A stretch of 64,000 nt of DNA from Streptococcus oralis (lineage in GTDB: Bacteria; Bacillota; Bacilli; Lactobacillales; Streptococcaceae). The position numbers and the translations under genes are program-made. Each line of letters starts with the position of its first letter. Positions within the stretch are counted from its first letter, which is position 1. The notes under the pieces were generated by a model. That model was not told where the DNA came from, searched no databases, and saw nothing but the letters and a program-made list of their open reading frames with translations. This document shows positions 8,317 to 16,570 of the stretch, one piece after another. Where the stretch lies: positions 1,012,001 through 1,076,000 of the forward strand of contig NZ_CP066059.1 in NCBI RefSeq assembly GCF_016127915.1, read 5' to 3'.

Positions 8317-8982
8317 CTACTCACTTAGCTCTGCCAAGGTGTCCAAATGTTGGTTATTAATGACGGCCATGATGTAGGCATCTGCCTTCAAGAGGTCATT
8401 GGGTCCGAATTGGACATCCAGAGGAGCATTTTCGTAGGAACGAAAGCCAAGTACGTTGAGGTTGTATCGCCCACGTAAATCTAGCTGACTGAGACTTTTA
8501 CCTACCCACGATTGAGGGATTTTCATCTCGACAATCGATACATTCTTGTCTAGCTGAAAGACGTCTACGCTGTTATGAAAGAGGATGGTCTGTGCCAATG
8601 AGCGTCCCATTTCAAACTCTGGTGAGATGACTGCGTCCGCGCCAATTTTTTCTAGAACCTTTTTAGCTGTATGGCTTTTGACCTTGGCAATAACGGTCGG
8701 CACTCCTAGACTCTTGCAGTGCATAACCGCGAGAACACTGGACTCCAGATTTTCACCCGTTGCGACAACTACGGTATCACAGGTGTCAATCCCCGCTGAT
8801 AGAAGGAGTTCTTCATCCGTGATATCTCCAACTACCCCACGCGCCAGCACAGGTTCAAATTGATTAATGCGTTCCTCGTGGTCATCAATAGCAATGATAT
8901 TCATGTCATGCTTGGCTAGGGCAGCCAAAACACTGCTCCCAAAAATTCCCAAGCCTAAAATTCCAATTGTCCGATCTGACAT
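8317..8982 (-). CDS. cabP: TrkA/KtrA-type RCK regulatory subunit (CabP-like)
   Basis: The 221-residue cytosolic protein has an N-terminal RCK_N Rossmann domain (GILGLGIFGSS nucleotide motif at residues 7-17, acidic IAIDD strand end) and a C-terminal RCK_C domain (about 135-221). These subunits gate potassium uptake through TrkH/KtrB. In pneumococcus the equivalent protein, encoded next to trkH, binds cyclic di-AMP and is called CabP. The gene lies 13 bp downstream of the channel gene, with GGAAG before the ATG, so the two form one operon. Confidence 0.85.
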   Translation of the reverse strand: MSDRTIGILGLGIFGSSVLAALAKHDMNIIAIDDHEERINQFEPVLARGVVGDITDEELLLSAGIDTCDTVVVATGENLESSVLAVMHCKSLGVPTVIAKVKSHTAKKVLEKIGADAVISPEFEMGRSLAQTILFHNSVDVFQLDKNVSIVEMKIPQSWVGKSLSQLDLRGRYNLNVLGFRSYENAPLDVQFGPNDLLKADAYIMAVINNQHLDTLAELSE

Positions 8983-8995
8983 CGTTCTTCCTTTC

Positions 8996-10375
8996 TTATC
9001 CGATAGTGATATCTGCTTTCATATAGTGAATCGTATCTTTCTTGTCTGGCTGGTATTCTGCTACACTGACCAGTAGTGTCAAGGGACCAATACGGCCGAT
9101 AAACATCAATAACATAACGATGCTGAGGGCTATCTGGCCTAGCTCTGGTGTTAAATTTGCCGTCACCCCAACTGTCGCAAGGGCTGAAATGGTCTCAAAC
9201 ATGAGGTAGATAAAGCGCGGATTTCCCTCTGCTGTTATTCCTAGCAGGATCAAGCCCAGCAAGAATGTTAGCAAGAAGATAATAAAGACACTGAAAGATT
9301 TTTGCACAGTTCGGGGTTCAATGGTCCTCCGAGCCACATTGGCATGAGGCAAGCCCAATAGTTCGCTACGAGCAAAGACCAACAAGACAAAGAAGGTCGT
9401 AATCTTGAGCCCCCCTGCTGTCCCTCCAGGCGCTCCGCCCAGAAACATCTGTAGGATATAGATGAACAAGGTAACTGGTCGAGCCTGGGTGTAGTCAATG
9501 GAAGCAAAACCTGCCGTTCTCATACTAACTGTTTGGAAAAAGCTAACCAGCACTTTCTCTGGAGCGCTGAGATTTCCAATCGTTCCAGGATTGTTCCACT
9601 CGATGAACAAAGTCGATACGGTTCCAAAGAGCAGAATTCCCGCCGTTAAAAAGAGAACCAACTTGGTATGGAAACGCAGGCGGCGTTTTTTCTTTTTCCC
9701 AAACTGGGTCGCTAGGTCAAACCAGACCATAAATCCTAGACCACCCGTGATAATCAAACCTGCAATCACTAGATTGATCAAGGGGTCCGTTTGAAAAGCT
9801 ACCAAACTCGTACTTCCAAAATTATCAAATCCAGCATTACAGAAGGCTGAAATAGCCAAAAAGATAGAGGTTAACACCCCTCGGCCCCAGCCAAATTCAG
9901 GAATAAAGCGAAAACTCAAGAGAAAGGCACCAATTCCTTCCACCAGAAAAGTCGTCAGAAAGATCGATCGGATGAAGTCCTTTAGAGACTGGGTTTCTCC
10001 ATAAGCAAAACTTTCTTGAATAGTCTCACGGCCACGAAGACTGAGCTTTTGCTTGCCTTGGATGTAAAAGATTCCGATAAAGGTCATGAGCCCCAAACCA
10101 CCAATCTGGATCAAGATCATACAGATCAACTGGCCCCAGATATTGTAAGTAGACGCCACTGGCTGGGTAAAGAGCCCTGTCACACAGACCATAGACACAG
10201 TCGTAAAGAGATGGTCAAAGTAGGTCGCTTGTGACGTTCCTGCTTGCACAAAGGGGAGGCTTAAAAGAAGCGAGCCTAAGAAGATCACTAGGGCAAAACT
10301 TAAAAAGATGCGACGGGCTGGCGACAAGCGTCCCAGTATCGTCTTGATTTTTTCCAAAAATGATTTGAATAACAT
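8996..10375 (-). CDS. trkH: TrkH/KtrB-type potassium uptake channel
   Basis: The 459-residue integral membrane protein has four repeated membrane-pore-membrane units with selectivity-type loops (TVSMVCVTGLF, SAFCNAGFDNFG, SMRTAGFASID, ISALATVGVTANL). It forms the pore of a Trk/Ktr potassium uptake system and works with the RCK subunit encoded downstream. No ribosome site is visible before the ATG. Instead an extended -10 (TGGTAGAAT, box at 10382-10387) ends six bases before the start codon, so a leaderless mRNA is possible. It follows a nucleoside phosphorylase gene after 33 bp. Confidence 0.92.
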   Translation of the reverse strand: MLFKSFLEKIKTILGRLSPARRIFLSFALVIFLGSLLLSLPFVQAGTSQATYFDHLFTTVSMVCVTGLFTQPVASTYNIWGQLICMILIQIGGLGLMTFIGIFYIQGKQKLSLRGRETIQESFAYGETQSLKDFIRSIFLTTFLVEGIGAFLLSFRFIPEFGWGRGVLTSIFLAISAFCNAGFDNFGSTSLVAFQTDPLINLVIAGLIITGGLGFMVWFDLATQFGKKKKRRLRFHTKLVLFLTAGILLFGTVSTLFIEWNNPGTIGNLSAPEKVLVSFFQTVSMRTAGFASIDYTQARPVTLFIYILQMFLGGAPGGTAGGLKITTFFVLLVFARSELLGLPHANVARRTIEPRTVQKSFSVFIIFLLTFLLGLILLGITAEGNPRFIYLMFETISALATVGVTANLTPELGQIALSIVMLLMFIGRIGPLTLLVSVAEYQPDKKDTIHYMKADITIG

Positions 10376-10408
10376 AGCTACATTCTACCATAAAAACAGT
10401 CAGAACAC

Positions 10409-11173
10409 TCACATGTGGTGCACAATGGCAAGACAGAGTTCGAGTGCCTTATCAAAAGCTTCTGAGCCCCAGTCACGACTGTCGTAGTTGTCTAAATCTG
10501 CTAAGGAATCTGCGGTAAAGAGCAATTCCCCCCAGACAACTCCACGTAGCTGAGCTACTGCCGCTAGAGCCGAGCACTCCATCTCCACAACAGCACAACC
10601 TTCTTCCTTACGATAGGCAACCTTTTCAGCCGTCTCTCGGTAAAAACCATCTGTCGTCCAGGTCATAACTTCCTCATAAGGAATGCCTCTTTGCTCCAAG
10701 ATTTGCTCAATGGCAGAGATAGCCTCAATCTGCATCTCCATATAACGAGAAGGCGCTACATAGTGGTAGCTGGTCCCCTCATCTCGCAGAGCGCGAACAG
10801 GGACGAGAAAGGCATTCTCCTCTATATCAGCTAGGACGCCACAGGTTCCAGTGGAAATGATTTGCTCCACACCATAACCAATCAACCAATCCATAAACTG
10901 GGCCGCTGGGGCAGAACCTACGGGCGCCTGGGCCAGACAAATCTCCTCGCCCTTGTAGTTGAGGACGTAGACTGGATAAGTCTTGGTGGCAGAAACGAAC
11001 TCACCAACACAATCCGCTCCTACTTCCTGAGCGTAGAGGTCAATCGCTTCCTCCAAAAACGCATAGATGCACTTCTTTGGCAACTTTAAATCCAGCCCCT
11101 CATGTGTTGGCATAAGGACCGCCTGGGGATTATCATCAAACTCTAAAATGGGAATCGCATGCTTCTGAATCAT
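10409..11173 (-). CDS. Purine/uridine phosphorylase family protein
   Basis: The 254-residue protein belongs to the PNP/UDP phosphorylase family: PVGSAPAAQFMDWL and IISTGTCGVL form the phosphate and base region, and VVEMECSALAAVAQ is the ribose-binding MExE-type motif. These enzymes split nucleosides with phosphate into a base and ribose-1-phosphate. Exact substrate preference cannot be read from the sequence. AGGAGG precedes the ATG. The gene is upstream of trkH on the same strand with a 33-bp gap. Confidence 0.85.
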   Translation of the reverse strand: MIQKHAIPILEFDDNPQAVLMPTHEGLDLKLPKKCIYAFLEEAIDLYAQEVGADCVGEFVSATKTYPVYVLNYKGEEICLAQAPVGSAPAAQFMDWLIGYGVEQIISTGTCGVLADIEENAFLVPVRALRDEGTSYHYVAPSRYMEMQIEAISAIEQILEQRGIPYEEVMTWTTDGFYRETAEKVAYRKEEGCAVVEMECSALAAVAQLRGVVWGELLFTADSLADLDNYDSRDWGSEAFDKALELCLAIVHHM

Positions 11174-11457
11174 AGCCCACCTCCTCTAATTTTGTACTAT
11201 TGTATCAAAAGCTGACGAAGTGTCAAGGAGTTGTCTTTAGCAAGCCAGAAAACTCCTCTTCCATACATTTAAGAAATCGTTGCTCTGCTGGAGAGGTCGG
11301 TTTCTGTTTTAGTAAAGTGATTGAGGACTATCACCAAAATACCAAATTCAATAATAAAAAAGCACGAATCTGCATCAGGTAATGTATACCCTTTTATATT
11401 ATCTTGTACAAGAAGCCAAACCAATAGAATCTAGCCTCCATTTTGTCTAGGCCTACT
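11174..11457. other. Intergenic region with possible gene remnant
   Basis: No intact gene is visible. On the minus strand around 11230-11340 a short frame reads SPAEQRFLKCMEEEFSG after two stop codons. It resembles the C-terminal end of a regulator but is too short to assign. Nothing else stands out. Confidence 0.2.
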
Positions 11458-12081
11458 CTATTTCCACAAACCACCTAAAATCTGTTTTTCTAATAAGTCT
11501 AGGTCTTCTTCTTTTATTTCTCCATTGTCGCTAACGACATAAAGCTGAGCGAAGTAAGCAAACAATGGACCAACACAAATACGAACCATTTGAGGAATCG
11601 TTATCTCTGGATTTACACGTGGATCTGCCAGCAATTCTTTATGAAGCACTCGAAGTTTATCTTGAATAGCATTCCAGATAAAAATCTGTTCATTTTTTAG
11701 TTTTTTATTTGAAAAACTCTCCTGCAGAATGATTTTCATCAAAGCACGATTTTTTTTGAGATAGCTCATACGATCGTGGACGAGATAACGAACCCTCTCT
11801 TCTGTCGTTTCAAAAGCTAAGAGTTCCTCAAAAAAACTACCGAAAATGCTTGGGACTACAGGATGTAAAATAGCCGTCAGTAGATCATCCTTCGTCTTAA
11901 AATACTTAAACAAAGTTGCCTGGCTTAGTCCAGCACGCTCAGCTATGTGAAGAGTTGAGGTCCCATGGTAACTCCTAGTTGATATGAGATCCACTGCTGC
12001 CTGCATGATTTTTTTCTTTCCTTGAGGGTAATTCGCTTCTTCTAAGTAATCTTCAAACGATTCAAAAACAGTCTTATCCAT
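11458..12081 (-). CDS. TetR/AcrR-family regulator of the adjacent ABC exporter
   Basis: The 207-residue protein has an N-terminal TetR DNA-binding domain (residues about 18-65; STLHIAERAGLSQATLFKYFKTKDDLL) and an all-helical ligand domain. It is the last gene of a three-gene unit with an ABC-2 permease and an ATPase. The unit's promoter carries two copies of GTGAG-N6-CTCAC, one filling the -35/-10 spacer, which is what an autoregulating repressor of the exporter operon would use. The inducing drug or lipid is unknown. Confidence 0.85.
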   Translation of the reverse strand: MDKTVFESFEDYLEEANYPQGKKKIMQAAVDLISTRSYHGTSTLHIAERAGLSQATLFKYFKTKDDLLTAILHPVVPSIFGSFFEELLAFETTEERVRYLVHDRMSYLKKNRALMKIILQESFSNKKLKNEQIFIWNAIQDKLRVLHKELLADPRVNPEITIPQMVRICVGPLFAYFAQLYVVSDNGEIKEEDLDLLEKQILGGLWK

Positions 12082-12120
12082 CTAATCTTCACACCTTTTT
12101 AGCATTATTTATGTTGATTT

Positions 12121-13203
12121 CTAAACTTTACGATAACGACGCAATCCAACAATATTGAGAATTGTTAAAATAATCAAGAAAATCATTAAAACACCAAGAT
12201 TTGGCAAAATATCACCAAGATTGTGTCCGTAAAGAATAATCTGGCTTATTGCATCACCAGAATAGGTTAATGGCAAAAATTTCCCCACAGTTGGAGCCCA
12301 CTCTCCCATGGATGACAATGGAATAATCCCTGAGAAAAAGAGTTGAGGCATAATCACGAGAGGAATAAATTGCATCATTTGGAATTCTGATTTTGCTAGA
12401 GTAGACAAGAGAATTCCAAAAGCTAGTGCTACAAGAGCCAGTACCACATTAACTATTATAACATTTAAAATATTTCCTACAACTTCTACATCTAGTAGCC
12501 AAATTGCTGCTAAGACGACAACTGCCGTTTGAAAAATCGCAATAATACCGTAAGACAACATATAGCCATAGACAATTTCAGATCGTTTCACTGGTGTTGC
12601 TAACAAACGTTCTAGTGTTCCACTGGTGCGCTCTTTCAAAAGCGCCATACCTGAAATCAAAAAGACAAAGAAGAAAACTACAAAACCTATCAAAACCGGA
12701 ATCATACTGGTAAAGAAGCTTGTATTTTCATCTCCATACTGGTAAGACTCCTTGATTACTGGTGTTTTTGCGTCCGAGTCCAATTGTGGAAGAGCTTGTT
12801 TAACACGAGATACTAACTGATCGGTGCCTTCACTGGCGATACTCGTTCGTAACACTTGTCGTATCATAGATGTTTTGGAGGCGTCTGTGTTTGCGTAGTC
12901 GACCTGGTACTCACCGTTTTTATAAGAAATCACAGCATCGACTTTTTCATTTGCTAGCGCTTCTTTGGCTTGATCTAAGCCTTGATAAGTCTCGACGTCT
13001 ACATGATCGAGCTCATCCATTTTCATTACCAAACCAGTTGGTAGATCTTGTGTTGCCAACTTGACATTCACGGTTGTACTAGCTGAAAACATGAGGTTCA
13101 TCAACCACATGATAAAAACAGGTGCTATAAACATCAGGGCTAGAGTTCGTTTGTCACGAAGTAATTCTTTGATGACTTTTTTTGCAATCGCTATTGTTCT
13201 CAT
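12121..13203 (-). CDS. ABC-2 type exporter permease
   Basis: The 360-residue membrane protein has one N-terminal helix (residues about 22-42), a large extracytoplasmic domain (about 45-165) and five C-terminal helices with ISGMALLKERTSGTLERLL, the ABC-2 signature. It exports an unknown compound with the ATPase encoded just upstream. The start at 13203 follows the ATPase stop by one base, and the coupled AAGGTGAG lies inside the ATPase end. A GTG at 13212 is an alternative start. Confidence 0.88.
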   Translation of the reverse strand: MRTIAIAKKVIKELLRDKRTLALMFIAPVFIMWLMNLMFSASTTVNVKLATQDLPTGLVMKMDELDHVDVETYQGLDQAKEALANEKVDAVISYKNGEYQVDYANTDASKTSMIRQVLRTSIASEGTDQLVSRVKQALPQLDSDAKTPVIKESYQYGDENTSFFTSMIPVLIGFVVFFFVFLISGMALLKERTSGTLERLLATPVKRSEIVYGYMLSYGIIAIFQTAVVVLAAIWLLDVEVVGNILNVIIVNVVLALVALAFGILLSTLAKSEFQMMQFIPLVIMPQLFFSGIIPLSSMGEWAPTVGKFLPLTYSGDAISQIILYGHNLGDILPNLGVLMIFLIILTILNIVGLRRYRKV

Positions 13204-13204
13204 T

Positions 13205-13921
13205 TTACTCACCTTCTGCTTTTAAAAATACTTCTTCAATACTTGAAACTTGATAACTTTCTTTTAAGTGTTGCGGTGTATCAAAAGCAATGATTTTTCC
13301 GCCTAATAATAAGCCGACCTTATCCGTCAACTCTGCTTCATCCATAACATGGGTAGTAACTAATATCCCTACCCCATTGTCTCTAAGCGCGAATAATTCT
13401 TTCCAGATTTTCTTTCGAAGAGAAGGGTCGATTCCAACTGTCGGTTCGTCCAAAATCAAGAGTTGAGGATTTCCTAACAGCGCGATAGCAAGAGACAAAC
13501 GCCGTTTCATTCCTCCAGAATAACCAGATACCGCCTTGTTTAAGTAGTCTGTCAGATCTACTACTTGAGCTATATGAGCAATTTCCGCCTTTAGGTCTTT
13601 TTTAGAAAGCCCCTTTAGCTGACCAAAAAATTCCAGATTTTCTTGGCCTGACAAGGACTCGTATAAAGCATCTGATTGGGCCATATAGCCAATATCTCCT
13701 AAAATATGGCGATTGGGCATAGTGTGATTTAACACTAAAGCTACGCCTCCATCAGCCTTTTCCATTCCTAACGTAGTCTTAATCATAGTTGATTTACCAG
13801 CACCAGACGGACCAATTAATCCTATAATTTCTCCTGGCTGCAATTCAAAGCTGACATGATTCAGAACTATTTGATGGTCAAAAGATTTTACTAAATCTTG
13901 TAAATGTAGTAATGTTTTCAT
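13205..13921 (-). CDS. ABC exporter ATP-binding protein
   Basis: The 238-residue cytosolic ATPase has Walker A (GPSGAGKST, about 37-45), Q-loop (MAQSDALYE), signature (YSGGMKRRLSLA), Walker B (LLILDEPTVGIDP) and H-loop (TTHVMDEAE). It energises the ABC-2 permease encoded next. Drug, bacitracin or lantibiotic-type export is typical for this subclass, but the substrate here is unknown. It is the first gene of the operon and has a strong promoter with two operator palindromes. Confidence 0.92.
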   Translation of the reverse strand: MKTLLHLQDLVKSFDHQIVLNHVSFELQPGEIIGLIGPSGAGKSTMIKTTLGMEKADGGVALVLNHTMPNRHILGDIGYMAQSDALYESLSGQENLEFFGQLKGLSKKDLKAEIAHIAQVVDLTDYLNKAVSGYSGGMKRRLSLAIALLGNPQLLILDEPTVGIDPSLRKKIWKELFALRDNGVGILVTTHVMDEAELTDKVGLLLGGKIIAFDTPQHLKESYQVSSIEEVFLKAEGE

Positions 13922-13935
13922 TTACTTTCTCCTTG

Positions 13936-13997
13936 GTGAGCGATTACTCACTTACTAAATATAAACCTATTATAGTGAGCAATCACTCACTTGTCAA
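13936..13997 (-). promoter_or_regulatory. Exporter operon promoter with two TetR operators
   Basis: On the minus strand a consensus TTGACA (13992-13997) and TATAAT (13969-13974) are spaced by exactly 17 nt. Operator 1, GTGAGCAATCACTCAC (13975-13990), fills this spacer. Operator 2, GTGAGCGATTACTCAC (13936-13951), lies in the early transcribed region. Both have the form GTGAG-N6-CTCAC. A bound TetR dimer would block RNA polymerase directly. Confidence 0.85.
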
Positions 13998-14030
13998 GAA
14001 AAAATCTGAATTTTTTTAAAAATAAAGCAC

Positions 14031-14053
14031 CAGATATTATTATCTGATGCTTA
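14031..14053 (-). terminator. Terminator downstream of AraC remnant
   Basis: Arms GCACCAGATA and TATCTGATGC form a 10-bp stem with one mismatch and a TTAT loop. On the minus strand TTTATTTTT follows. It lies just after the AraC-like fragment. Confidence 0.55.
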
Positions 14054-14084
14054 TAATGGATAGCTATTGCTTTTAGAGCTGTTT

Positions 14085-14138
14085 CTAAATCTCTTTTCGA
14101 TACTCTGAAATGGTCTTTCCTGTCCACTTTTTAAAGGC
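14085..14138 (-). pseudogene. C-terminal fragment of an AraC-family regulator
   Basis: The minus strand reads AFKKWTGKTISEYRKEI and a stop. This is the characteristic end of the AraC/XylS DNA-binding domain (F-k-k-x-x-G-x-T-x-x-x-Y-R). No upstream part of the gene is present, so only the last 17 codons survive. A terminator follows directly, as expected for a former gene end. Confidence 0.55.
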
Positions 14139-14146
14139 CTATTCTT

Positions 14147-14284
14147 CCTCTGCTTTTCTCAGCCAATCCTACCATCGTCATTGCTATCGCAACTCTAATG
14201 ACCTTGGCGATGGAAATTCATTTTACTCATTTTTATATGAAACAGACTAAGAAATTTTCAAGACCTAATTGGGAGTTGTTTTAG
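14147..14284 (+). pseudogene. Fragment of a small membrane protein gene
   Basis: The plus strand has a frame reading NPTIVIAIATLMTLAMEIHF and then HFYMKQTKKFSRPNWELF before a stop. It is one hydrophobic helix with a basic tail and no start codon or ribosome site. It looks like the 3' end of a gene for a small multi-helix membrane protein. The family is not certain. Confidence 0.3.
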
Positions 14285-14345
14285 CTATAATCCATCTCTC
14301 AAACATAAAAACTCTCCCTTCTCTTTCGAGAAAGGAGATTCTTTT

Positions 14346-15593
14346 TTATCCTCGTCCGCCAGGGGCTGGACCGCCAGGACCACCATTTCCTTGAGGGCCT
14401 TCATTTGGTCCACCGCCTCCAGGCATAGAGTTGACGATTTCCGTTTGTTTTTCGCCGTTGAGATAGATATCCCCGCCTGTGTAGGTCGCTGTTCCATCAA
14501 AGTCAAAACCTGTTTGACCAATCATTTTAATGGTTCCACCTGTAACCGTGATATCCCCGTTTGAGTCGATTGGGTCTGTATCCCCTTGACCAACTTCTAC
14601 TGTCAGGTTCCCACCGTTCATGGTAAAGAAAATCTCACTTTGTTGAGCATTTTTGTTAGCCGCATTGACACCATCATCTGTCGCATAGACATTTATATCG
14701 CCGTCGTTTATGGTGATGGATTTTCCTTCTATCCCTTCTGTTGAATTCTTGACGGTATAGGTACCGCTATCAATCACTAGGTTACCAGAAGCGTGAATTC
14801 CATCATCTCCTGCTGTGACTGTGATATTGTTGTTGGATAGGTACATGGTTCCGACTGAAGTATCCTCGTCATTGTCCACCTTTACGCCATCTTCTTTGGC
14901 ATCGATGGTCATAGTCGTACCAGTGATGTTGAGTTCATCATTAACATTAAAGGCATCGCCAACTGCTGTGATGTTATAGGTTCCACCCGTGATATGGAGG
15001 GTGTCATTGGCCTTGATACCATTGTTCTTCTTGCCATCTACATTGAGAGTTCCTTTCCCGTTGATGGTCAAATCTACCTTAGAAAAGAGAGCTGCGTCTG
15101 CATTTTCGTCGCTGTTAGAGCTTGAGTCAGAGAGACTGTTGGTAGTTCCCTCTGCTAGAGTTAGGTAGACATGACCGGCTGATGTCGCTGAAATTGCTGC
15201 ATCTGTATTGGTCATACTTGCACCTTTTAGGACTAGGTGAACATCTGCAGACTTATCTGCCTCGACCTTGATCTGCACTCCGTCAGACTGACCTGAAATC
15301 ACATAGGTTCCAGATTTTGTGATGGTCACTGTTGATTCAGAGACTGTCACCCCATCTCCAGAGACGTTTGCTGATGAGCCAGATAACTCAATCTTAGAAG
15401 CTGTGCTTTCGTCATAAGAAGTATCATTGTCCTTCTCTGTAAAATAGGAAGATTGGTTTGTCTTTGTTGCAGTTGTTGTGGCACTATTAGTCGTTGCATT
15501 AGCATTGGATGTAGTTGTTGACTGGGCACATGCTGCCATCAGCACCATTGCCGTTAAACTCGTTGCGAGTAGGGTCCATTTCTTTGATTTCAT
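14346..15593 (-). CDS. Lipoprotein with DUF4353-type carbohydrate-binding beta-helix
   Basis: The 415-residue lipoprotein has a signal peptide ending in the lipobox region MVLMAACAQ, so it is probably anchored outside the membrane. After a Ser/Thr/Asn-rich linker it has many turns of a repeated strand pattern (GTYVISGQSDG, LTINGKGTLNVDGKKNNGI, GDDGIHASGNLVI), typical of the DUF4353 carbohydrate-binding domain. The tail is Gly/Pro-rich (PGGGGPNEGPQGNGGPGG). The start at 15593 has AAGGAGAGG upstream; an earlier in-frame ATG would put the signal peptide far inside. It is divergent from the VTC/DUF4956 pair, and all three may act together. Confidence 0.75.
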   Translation of the reverse strand: MKSKKWTLLATSLTAMVLMAACAQSTTTSNANATTNSATTTATKTNQSSYFTEKDNDTSYDESTASKIELSGSSANVSGDGVTVSESTVTITKSGTYVISGQSDGVQIKVEADKSADVHLVLKGASMTNTDAAISATSAGHVYLTLAEGTTNSLSDSSSNSDENADAALFSKVDLTINGKGTLNVDGKKNNGIKANDTLHITGGTYNITAVGDAFNVNDELNITGTTMTIDAKEDGVKVDNDEDTSVGTMYLSNNNITVTAGDDGIHASGNLVIDSGTYTVKNSTEGIEGKSITINDGDINVYATDDGVNAANKNAQQSEIFFTMNGGNLTVEVGQGDTDPIDSNGDITVTGGTIKMIGQTGFDFDGTATYTGGDIYLNGEKQTEIVNSMPGGGGPNEGPQGNGGPGGPAPGGRG

Positions 15594-15793
15594 AGCTTTT
15601 TCCTCTCCTTCGTATGATATAGCTAGACAGTCTACAGAAGATTCCTGAAACAAAACTAAAACTTTTCTGAAAGTTTCCTTAAATTCAGTTTCAGTTAAGT
15701 TTCGCTTAATAAAACTTTTAGAAATGTCCTCTAGACTTGTTCCAAGCAAGTTTACCTTGTTTAATCTATGATTTATCTGAAGGAGAAAGACTT

Positions 15794-16570
15794 ATGAAAC
15801 CCCTAGAAACAAGCTTTGAACGGATCGAAACCAAGTACATGGTTTCTAAAACAGACCTACACGATTTAATAGAAGATTTGAAAGACTACCTCATCGAGGA
15901 CGACTATCCGACTTCGACTATTTCCAATATCTACTTTGACACAGAAGATTTTCAGCTCATCCAAGACTCCTTGCAGGATCAGCATAAGAAGGAAAAAATC
16001 CGTATGCGGACCTATCTCGCACAGCCAAACGCTGACAGCCCCGTCTTTCTAGAAATCAAGTCCAAAGACGAAGCCGGTATCGGTCACAAGCACCGCGTCC
16101 TATCCCAGTCAGATACCATAACCCAGCTCATCACCAAGGGTTGGGGAGGACACCTGATCAAAGATAGCTTTCTGGTAGCAGAGGTTCAAAAGCTACGTCA
16201 ACGTTACAGCAAGGCTCTCAAACCACGTATCTATATCTCTTATGACCGTTTTTCACTAAAAGAAAAAAAGAAAATCCAAGGATTCCCCTACCAGAAAATT
16301 CGTGTTACTCTTGACCAAAACTTGACCTATCGTGATAAACAGATCTGCCTATTTGCTGACAAAAAAGGCCTGCCTCTCTTAGAAGACGACCTGGTCATCA
16401 TGGAAATCAAAGCGCCTGGTGACAAACCGCAATGGCTACAGGATATCCTTGATAAGTATGGTCTGGTAGAGCAAAAATTTTCAAAATACTCCTGCGCCTA
16501 CCATAAATCACAAGGACTAGCCTATGCCCCACAACCTATCGGAGAAAGTGTAGGTAATGCTTATGTCTAA
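15794..16570 (+). CDS. VTC-domain polyphosphate polymerase-like protein
   Basis: The 258-residue protein carries the VTC catalytic fold found in yeast polyphosphate polymerase: ERIETKYM (residues 9-16), NIYFDTEDF (about 45-53), KIRMRTYL (about 68-75), FLEIKSK (about 85-91), a late RIYISYDRFS strand and IMEIK. The basic and acidic tunnel residues expected of the CYTH-like barrel are present. Bacterial members are often next to a DUF4956 membrane protein, as here (14-bp overlap). Synthesis or binding of a polyanion is likely but unproven. AAGGAG precedes the start at 15794. Confidence 0.8.
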   Translation: MKPLETSFERIETKYMVSKTDLHDLIEDLKDYLIEDDYPTSTISNIYFDTEDFQLIQDSLQDQHKKEKIRMRTYLAQPNADSPVFLEIKSKDEAGIGHKHRVLSQSDTITQLITKGWGGHLIKDSFLVAEVQKLRQRYSKALKPRIYISYDRFSLKEKKKIQGFPYQKIRVTLDQNLTYRDKQICLFADKKGLPLLEDDLVIMEIKAPGDKPQWLQDILDKYGLVEQKFSKYSCAYHKSQGLAYAPQPIGESVGNAYV

